DNA of 10,456 nucleotides, taken from JBFWIL01 sp050256015 (GTDB taxonomy: Bacteria > Bacteroidota > Bacteroidia > Bacteroidales > Prolixibacteraceae). Both the position numbers and the translations under genes were made by a program. Positions 6,048-10,456 of the stretch are shown here, piece after piece. The stretch covers positions 1 through 10,456 of the forward strand of contig JBFWIL010000080.1 in NCBI GenBank assembly GCA_050256015.1, written 5' to 3'. The number at the start of each line of letters is the position of its first letter. Within the stretch, counting starts at the first letter, position 1. The notes beneath the pieces are model-generated. The model saw only the letters and a program-made list of their open reading frames with translations, was not told the DNA's origin and ran no database searches.

Positions 6048-8732
6048 ATGAACAGAGCTTGTGACAAGAAGAAAAAACCACCGGGAAATCAGGAGAAAGG
6101 CCCGATACCTGGAGCAGCAGTTAGTCATAAAAGTAAGCTGGATGAATACCGGCCGGCTTATCTTCAGTATTGTGTTGACCATGTTCAGCTTGGTATTTAT
6201 CAGATTGGCGAAGACGGCATAATCAACTACCTGAATAGTCATGCCGCCGACATGCTGGGGTATGCCCGGGAAGAACTGTTGGGAAGATCTCTTACTGATA
6301 TTGTTCCGGGCTTTGATCCTGAAAAGTTTCGACGCACCCTGGCAGCGCTCCGGGAAAAGAGCAGCAGAACCTTCCGTTTGATGCATTCCAGAAAAGACGG
6401 CTCCGAAATTCCGGTGGAAGTTACAGTCAATTATTTTCAGCATGAGTGCAGGCCTTTGTCGTTTATTCTTGTTAAAGATATCACCCGGCAGCAGCAGGTT
6501 GAAGACAGGTTGCAGATGAGCGACAGGGTGCTCAACTACATGCCGGATATGTTTTGCATTATTGGTTTTGACGGTTTGTTCCGGTTGGTGAATCCGGCTT
6601 GGGAGCGCATTCTTGGCTGGAGCAGCGGGGAGTTGATTTCCAGGCCCTTTACAGATTTTGTGCATCCGGACGACCGGGAGCGTGTAAGGGCAGCAACGGA
6701 GAGGCTGACCAAGGGAAATGAGATTTTCCGTTTTGAGAACCGTCATCTGTGTAAAAACGGTTCCGTGAAATGGCTTTCCTGGAATGCTCATCCTTTTTTG
6801 GAGGAAGGCATCTATATGGCTGTTTCCCGGGACATGTCGGAATACCGGAAAGCACTGGAAGATTTAAAGGAAAGTGAGGAAAAATACCGTTTGCTTTTCG
6901 ACAATCATTCGGCAGCCAAGATAATGGTTGATCTGGATACACGGAAAATAGTGGAGGCCAATAATGCCGCGGCAGAACTGTATGGCTGGTCCTGCAGCGA
7001 GCTAACCGGTATGCTGATTGATGAGGTTGACACAAGTCCGTTGACGGAACTGAAGAAAAGGTTTGAAAATCTTTTTGTGGAAGAAAACTATTTCAGGGAG
7101 CTGAAGCACCGGAAGGCAGACGGGAGCGTTTTTGATGTAGAGATTTTCGGCAGTGTGATCCGGATTGGCATCAAGTGTTTTTTACATGCCATTGTTCATG
7201 ATATTACCGGGAAAAAACAGGCCGAGCGGGAATTGCGGCTGCTGAGCCGGGCTATAGAGCAGAGTCCTGAGTCAACGCTGATTGCCAACAGCATGGGAAC
7301 GATTGAATATGTAAATCCGGCTTTTACACGGATGACCGGATACTTGCCGGATGAAGTTTACGGGAATAATCCGAAAATGCTGAAATCGGGTTATCATAAG
7401 CGTGAATTTTATGTTGAAATGTGGAGAACCATTTCCTCCGGGCAAGACTGGCACGGGGAGATATGCAACAAACGGAAGGACGGTATGCTGTACTGGGAAG
7501 ATGCCATCATTTCTCCGATTTATAACAGCGAGGGAAAAATTACCCATTATGTGACCGTACGTGAAGACATTACCGATAAAAAGGCCATGATTCGGGAGCT
7601 GGTGACTGCCAAGGAAAAAGCAGAAGAGGGTGACCGGCTGAAATCGGCCTTCCTGGCGAACATGAGTCATGAGATCCGGACTCCCATGAACGGAATTGTC
7701 GGTTTTCTGGAACTTATGCAGGAACCCGATCTGGACAGGGAAATAAGGAATGAATACCTGGATATTGTGCGTCAGAGCAGTGAACGCCTGCTGGGCACAA
7801 TCAACGACATTATTGAGGTTTCCAAGATTGAGGCCGGACAGGTCGGTTTGCATGAAGAGGAGCTGGACCTGAACCGGTTACTAGGGTATTACTACGAATT
7901 CTTCAGACCGGAGGCTGAAAGGAAAAAACTTTTCTTTAGTCTGGAAAAATCTCTGCCTGAAGGTGTTCCGGTAAGAGTCGACCGGAACAAACTGGAATCG
8001 ATCATCACCAATCTGATTAAGAATGCTTTGAAGTTCACTATTAAGGGATATGTGATTTTTGGAGCCGCTTTGAAGGACGGACAGCTGATTATTCAGGTGA
8101 AAGACAGCGGCAGGGGTATTCCGAAAAACAGACAGGAGGCCGTCTTTGAGCGGTTCAGGCAGGCTGATTCCAAGCTGACCCGGACTTTTGAAGGGGCGGG
8201 GCTCGGATTGTCCATCAGCCGTTCATACGCCCGCATGATGGGCGGGGATATCCATTTGGAGTCAGAACCCGGACAGGGAAGTACTTTCTGGTTAAGCATA
8301 CCGGTCGGAATGAAAACCAGGGAAGTAGAACCGGACGGTGCGGAGTCCGGGGAGCAGGTTTTGCCGGAAAAACCGGATACCCTGATTTTGCTTGCCGAAG
8401 ATGATGACGCCAGTTTTCAGTACCTTAAGATTATTCTTTCCCGCCAGCACTTCCGGCTCCTGAGGGCCCGCAACGGAGAGGAGGCTGTTCAGGTTGCCCG
8501 GACCAATCCGGATATCCGGGTTATTCTGATGGATATAAAGATGCCGCTAATGGATGGCTACGAAGCAACACGGCTGATCCGGGAGTTTAACCGTGATATT
8601 CCGATTATTGCCCAGACGGCCTTTGCCTTGGAGAGCGACCAGAATGCAATTTTGCAGTCCGGTTTTAACGATTATATTGCCAAACCGATTAAGGCAGCCG
8701 AGTTGGCTGTCCTGATCAGCAAATATATCTGA
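6048..8732 (+). CDS. Soluble hybrid sensor histidine kinase with four PAS domains and a C-terminal receiver
   Basis: An 894-residue hybrid two-component kinase. After a basic, proline-containing lead (1-30) come four PAS domains at about 35-146, 155-265, 275-389 and 398-513, each but the second ending in a D-I-T motif. HisKA follows (531-597) with phospho-accepting His541 in MSHEIRTPMNG. The ATPase domain (about 640-753) has the N box (Asn655, Asn659), DSGRG (686-690), the F box (Phe700) and GAGLGLS (716-722). The receiver (778-894) has acidic residues Asp785/Asp786, phospho-acceptor Asp829 in LMDIKMP, Thr857 and Lys879. All catalytic residues are present. No transmembrane segment or signal peptide is seen, so it is a cytoplasmic sensor of unknown ligand. 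There is no output domain, so phosphate probably moves on to a phosphotransfer protein elsewhere. PAS4 has a W-x-G...N-x-R-K-D-G-x-x-Y-W pattern seen in flavin PAS proteins. No partner regulator lies adjacent. Confidence 0.94.
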   Translation: MNRACDKKKKPPGNQEKGPIPGAAVSHKSKLDEYRPAYLQYCVDHVQLGIYQIGEDGIINYLNSHAADMLGYAREELLGRSLTDIVPGFDPEKFRRTLAALREKSSRTFRLMHSRKDGSEIPVEVTVNYFQHECRPLSFILVKDITRQQQVEDRLQMSDRVLNYMPDMFCIIGFDGLFRLVNPAWERILGWSSGELISRPFTDFVHPDDRERVRAATERLTKGNEIFRFENRHLCKNGSVKWLSWNAHPFLEEGIYMAVSRDMSEYRKALEDLKESEEKYRLLFDNHSAAKIMVDLDTRKIVEANNAAAELYGWSCSELTGMLIDEVDTSPLTELKKRFENLFVEENYFRELKHRKADGSVFDVEIFGSVIRIGIKCFLHAIVHDITGKKQAERELRLLSRAIEQSPESTLIANSMGTIEYVNPAFTRMTGYLPDEVYGNNPKMLKSGYHKREFYVEMWRTISSGQDWHGEICNKRKDGMLYWEDAIISPIYNSEGKITHYVTVREDITDKKAMIRELVTAKEKAEEGDRLKSAFLANMSHEIRTPMNGIVGFLELMQEPDLDREIRNEYLDIVRQSSERLLGTINDIIEVSKIEAGQVGLHEEELDLNRLLGYYYEFFRPEAERKKLFFSLEKSLPEGVPVRVDRNKLESIITNLIKNALKFTIKGYVIFGAALKDGQLIIQVKDSGRGIPKNRQEAVFERFRQADSKLTRTFEGAGLGLSISRSYARMMGGDIHLESEPGQGSTFWLSIPVGMKTREVEPDGAESGEQVLPEKPDTLILLAEDDDASFQYLKIILSRQHFRLLRARNGEEAVQVARTNPDIRVILMDIKMPLMDGYEATRLIREFNRDIPIIAQTAFALESDQNAILQSGFNDYIAKPIKAAELAVLISKYI

Positions 8733-9060
8733 AAAGAAGGCCCCCTTTGTACAGCAACAGCCAGGCTCCCGGGTTCGGATTTTATTCCTGTCCGGAGGTG
8801 ACCGTTTCTTCTATGATTGTGGTAAAGGCTGTTCTTTTTTGTTTTTCTGTTGAACTCTCTTTCCCGAATAAATGTTTACAGATGAGAAGATGCGATAAAA
8901 TGTCCGGCGGAGAGAGTTGGATAAAAATGAGATTAACACTATTTTTACCTACTAATTTAGCTGTCAGTATGAAGGCTGAAAGCCGGAGGACCAAGGTTGT
9001 CACCGGAAATAGCGGTTCAAAAAATGATATCGCTTTTGTATAAAATAAAAATATAAGTTC
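8733..9060. other. Non-coding interval between the kinase gene and cysK
   Basis: A 328-base gap with no supported gene. The only open frame of note (TTG at 8747 to 9043) has no recognisable domain, no good start and unlike composition. I see no tRNA, no known riboswitch consensus, no strong intrinsic terminator and no clean TTTG / TAnnTTTG pair. Partial -7 look-alikes are TATGATTG (8812-8819) and TAATTTAG (8955-8962), neither with a -33 partner. The one structural signal is an imperfect stem at 8853-8918, listed separately. The last 30 bases before cysK are strongly A/T rich, as is usual for translation starts in this phylum. Confidence 0.6.
8853..8918 (+). other. Possible structured RNA element upstream of cysK
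   Basis: AACTCTCT (8853-8860) is the exact reverse complement of AGAGAGTT (8911-8918). The pairing can extend inward by two G-U pairs, one C-C mismatch and three more pairs (CCG 8864-8866 with CGG 8905-8907), leaving a loop of about 38 bases. It lies about 140 bases upstream of the cysK start, where a leader RNA could be. It matches no riboswitch class I can recall, and a chance origin is possible. Confidence 0.25.
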
Positions 9061-10014
9061 ATGTCCAAAATTGCAACAAATCTGACCGATTTAATCGGGA
9101 ATACCCCTTTGATGGAATTGTCCAGTTTCAACAGGGAACACAAGCTGGAGGCAACTGTCATCGCCAAATTAGAATCCTTTAATCCGGCCGGAAGCATTAA
9201 AGACCGGATTGGCTTTGCCATGATTGTTGCTGCAGAGCAAGCGGAACGGCTGCATCCCGATTCGGTTATTATTGAGCCCACAAGCGGAAACACGGGTATT
9301 GCCCTGGCGTTTATTGCTGCTGCCAAAAATTATAAACTTATTCTGACCATGCCTGAGACCATGAGTCTGGAAAGGCGGAATATGCTGCGTGCGCTGGGAG
9401 CCGAGCTGGTGCTGACGCCTGGGGCAGAAGGAATGAAGGGGGCTGTCAGGATGGCTGAAGAACTGGCTGATCGTACGCCGCATTCCTTTATTCCCCAGCA
9501 GTTTGAAAATCCCGCCAATCCGGAAATGCACCGGAAGACTACGGCCGTTGAGATCTGGGAAGATACAGATGGCGAAGTGGATCTTTTTGTGGCAGGTATC
9601 GGTACAGGCGGAACCATTACCGGCGTAGGGGAAATCCTGAAATCCCGCAAGCCGGGCGTGCAGATTGTCGGTGTTGAACCAGCCGGTTCTCCGGTGCTTT
9701 CAGGGGGCAATCCAGGACCGCACAAAATTCAGGGAATCGGCGCCGGATTTGTTCCCGGGGTGCTGAACCGCTCTGTAATTGATGAAATCATAGCTGTGGA
9801 AGATGAACAGGCTTTTGAAACCGGTCGTCAGCTGGCCCGTACGGAAGGACTGTTGGTGGGTATTTCATCCGGTGCAGCTGCTTTTGCCGCCCTGGAGCTT
9901 GCCAAAAGACCCGAGAACAAAGGAAAAAAAATTGTAGTCATTCTGCCCGATACCGGCGAACGTTACCTGTCAACCCACCTGTATCAGTTCCAGGGAAAAG
10001 GGGGAACTGTATAA
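9061..10014 (+). CDS. cysK: Cysteine synthase (O-acetylserine sulfhydrylase)
   Basis: A 317-residue PLP enzyme of fold type II that makes L-cysteine from O-acetylserine and sulfide in the cytoplasm, the last step of cysteine synthesis. The family features are complete: N-terminal IGNTPLMEL (12-20); PLP Schiff-base Lys47 in NPAGSIKDR; the substrate-binding TSGNTG loop (74-79); the PLP phosphate-binding GTGGT loop (181-185); and the GISSGA segment (267-272) whose serine contacts the pyridine nitrogen. Length is normal and there is no C-terminal CBS domain, which separates it from cystathionine beta-synthase. CysM is the nearest alternative, but the TSGNTG context and PETMSLERR segment fit CysK better. 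ATG 9061 directly follows an A/T-rich stretch and matches the family N-terminus. It stands after a 328-base gap, so it likely has its own promoter, though none could be pinned down. Confidence 0.95.
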   Translation: MSKIATNLTDLIGNTPLMELSSFNREHKLEATVIAKLESFNPAGSIKDRIGFAMIVAAEQAERLHPDSVIIEPTSGNTGIALAFIAAAKNYKLILTMPETMSLERRNMLRALGAELVLTPGAEGMKGAVRMAEELADRTPHSFIPQQFENPANPEMHRKTTAVEIWEDTDGEVDLFVAGIGTGGTITGVGEILKSRKPGVQIVGVEPAGSPVLSGGNPGPHKIQGIGAGFVPGVLNRSVIDEIIAVEDEQAFETGRQLARTEGLLVGISSGAAAFAALELAKRPENKGKKIVVILPDTGERYLSTHLYQFQGKGGTV

Positions 10015-10081
10015 GCGAATTTCAATGACGTCTGGCTTTAAAACAGTATTCATAACTTACCTGACAAAAAAAAACGAAAAG

Positions 10082-10456
10082 ATGAGATTCCCGAATAAAC
10101 TGGCTTTCCTTTTGGCATCCGTATTGTTTCTGTTTTCATGTCAGCCTCAGTCCGTTTCGGAAGAGACCGCCGTTACAGAAGCTATCATTGTCAGTCAAAT
10201 ATCAGAGCCCGCCATTCCTGATTATTCAGTTAGTGTAGCGGATTATGGAGCAGTAGGAGATTCCGTGTCGAATAGCAAACCGGCATTTGATGAAGCCATA
10301 GAAAAGATAAAAGAAAACAAAGGAGGAAAGGTTACCGTTCCTCCGGGCATATACAAGCTGGAGGGGCCACTGCATTTAACCGGCAACATGGAACTAAATC
10401 TGCAAAAAGGCGCCAAATTGTGTTTCAGCTCCGATCCGGATGATTACTTACCGGTT
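10082..10456 (+). CDS. GH28-like (polygalacturonase-type) lipoprotein, 5' part only
   Basis: The first 125 codons of an open gene running off the window edge. Residues 1-20 form a lipoprotein signal: MRFPNK, a hydrophobic stretch, then FLFSC with Cys20 as the likely lipidated residue. After a low-complexity linker (21-48) the mature part starts VSVADYGAVGDSVSN (50-64), then FDEAIEKIKENKGGKVTVPPGIY (69-91), GPLHLTGNMELNLQKGAKL (95-113) and SSDPDDYLPV (116-125). This is the usual N-terminus of glycoside hydrolase family 28 beta-helix proteins, which cut pectin-type polygalacturonans. The catalytic aspartates of GH28 lie further on and cannot be checked. No Asp at +2 after the cysteine, so outer-membrane sorting is likely. 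The ATG is preceded by an A-rich tract (10067-10081). It begins 67 bases after cysK and may have its own promoter. Confidence 0.82.
   Translation, partial: MRFPNKLAFLLASVLFLFSCQPQSVSEETAVTEAIIVSQISEPAIPDYSVSVADYGAVGDSVSNSKPAFDEAIEKIKENKGGKVTVPPGIYKLEGPLHLTGNMELNLQKGAKLCFSSDPDDYLPV

Noticed and set aside
6033..6791. Minus-strand open frame of 252 codons over the kinase N-terminus
   Set aside because: Antisense to two PAS domains; cysteine- and proline-rich composition with no domain. Its length reflects codon choice in the kinase gene.
7347..7395. LOV photosensor motif in PAS4
   Set aside because: The adduct-forming cysteine of the LOV motif is a proline here (GNNP).
7272..7853. Minus-strand open frame of 193 codons inside the kinase
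   Set aside because: Antisense shadow across PAS4 and HisKA with no independent support.
8747..9043. 98-codon plus-strand open frame between the kinase and cysK
   Set aside because: TTG start, no family resemblance and composition unlike the neighbouring genes; treated as non-coding.

Overview
The window reads as ordinary chromosome of a Bacteroidota bacterium, probably of the order Bacteroidales. Pointers are: a short AMP nucleosidase without the long regulatory half; a stand-alone HsdR-N nuclease-domain protein typical of that phylum; a promoter matching the Bacteroidetes pattern TTTG / TAnnTTTG; A-rich rather than Shine-Dalgarno-like sequence before several starts; and a GH28 lipoprotein of the kind found in plant-polysaccharide loci. 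Base composition looks even and moderate across the window. No mobile element, CRISPR array, rRNA, tRNA or sign of recent transfer was found.

Layout. 82-675 (+) is a YqgE/AlgH-family protein. It converges, with a 10-base gap, on a four-gene minus-strand run transcribed from about 4025 down to 686: AMP nucleosidase (amn), DNA polymerase III delta subunit (holA), a rhomboid membrane protease, and a class IV aminotransferase-fold protein related to PabC. A stand-alone HsdR-N domain protein (4143-4616, +) diverges from amn. It converges, with an 11-base gap, on a second minus-strand pair, recR followed by a GNAT acetyltransferase (5819-4628). From 6048 onward the genes are on the plus strand: an 894-residue soluble hybrid histidine kinase with four PAS domains, a 328-base non-coding gap, cysK (O-acetylserine sulfhydrylase), and the first 125 codons of a GH28-like lipoprotein cut by the window edge.

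How the genes relate. Most of the window is housekeeping: replication clamp loading (holA), recombinational repair (recR), AMP salvage or degradation (amn) and cysteine synthesis (cysK). The HsdR-N protein keeps an apparent PD-(D/E)XK nuclease core but has no helicase or methylase partner, and it sits beside replication and repair genes. The kinase has no DNA-binding output domain and no partner regulator in the window.

I see no clear new multi-gene system. The observations most worth checking are the PabC-like protein with arginine at the catalytic lysine position, the stand-alone HsdR-N protein with its near-leaderless promoter, a flavin-PAS-like signature in the fourth PAS domain of the kinase, a long imperfect stem in the gap before cysK, and a strong excess of the tetranucleotide CCGG.
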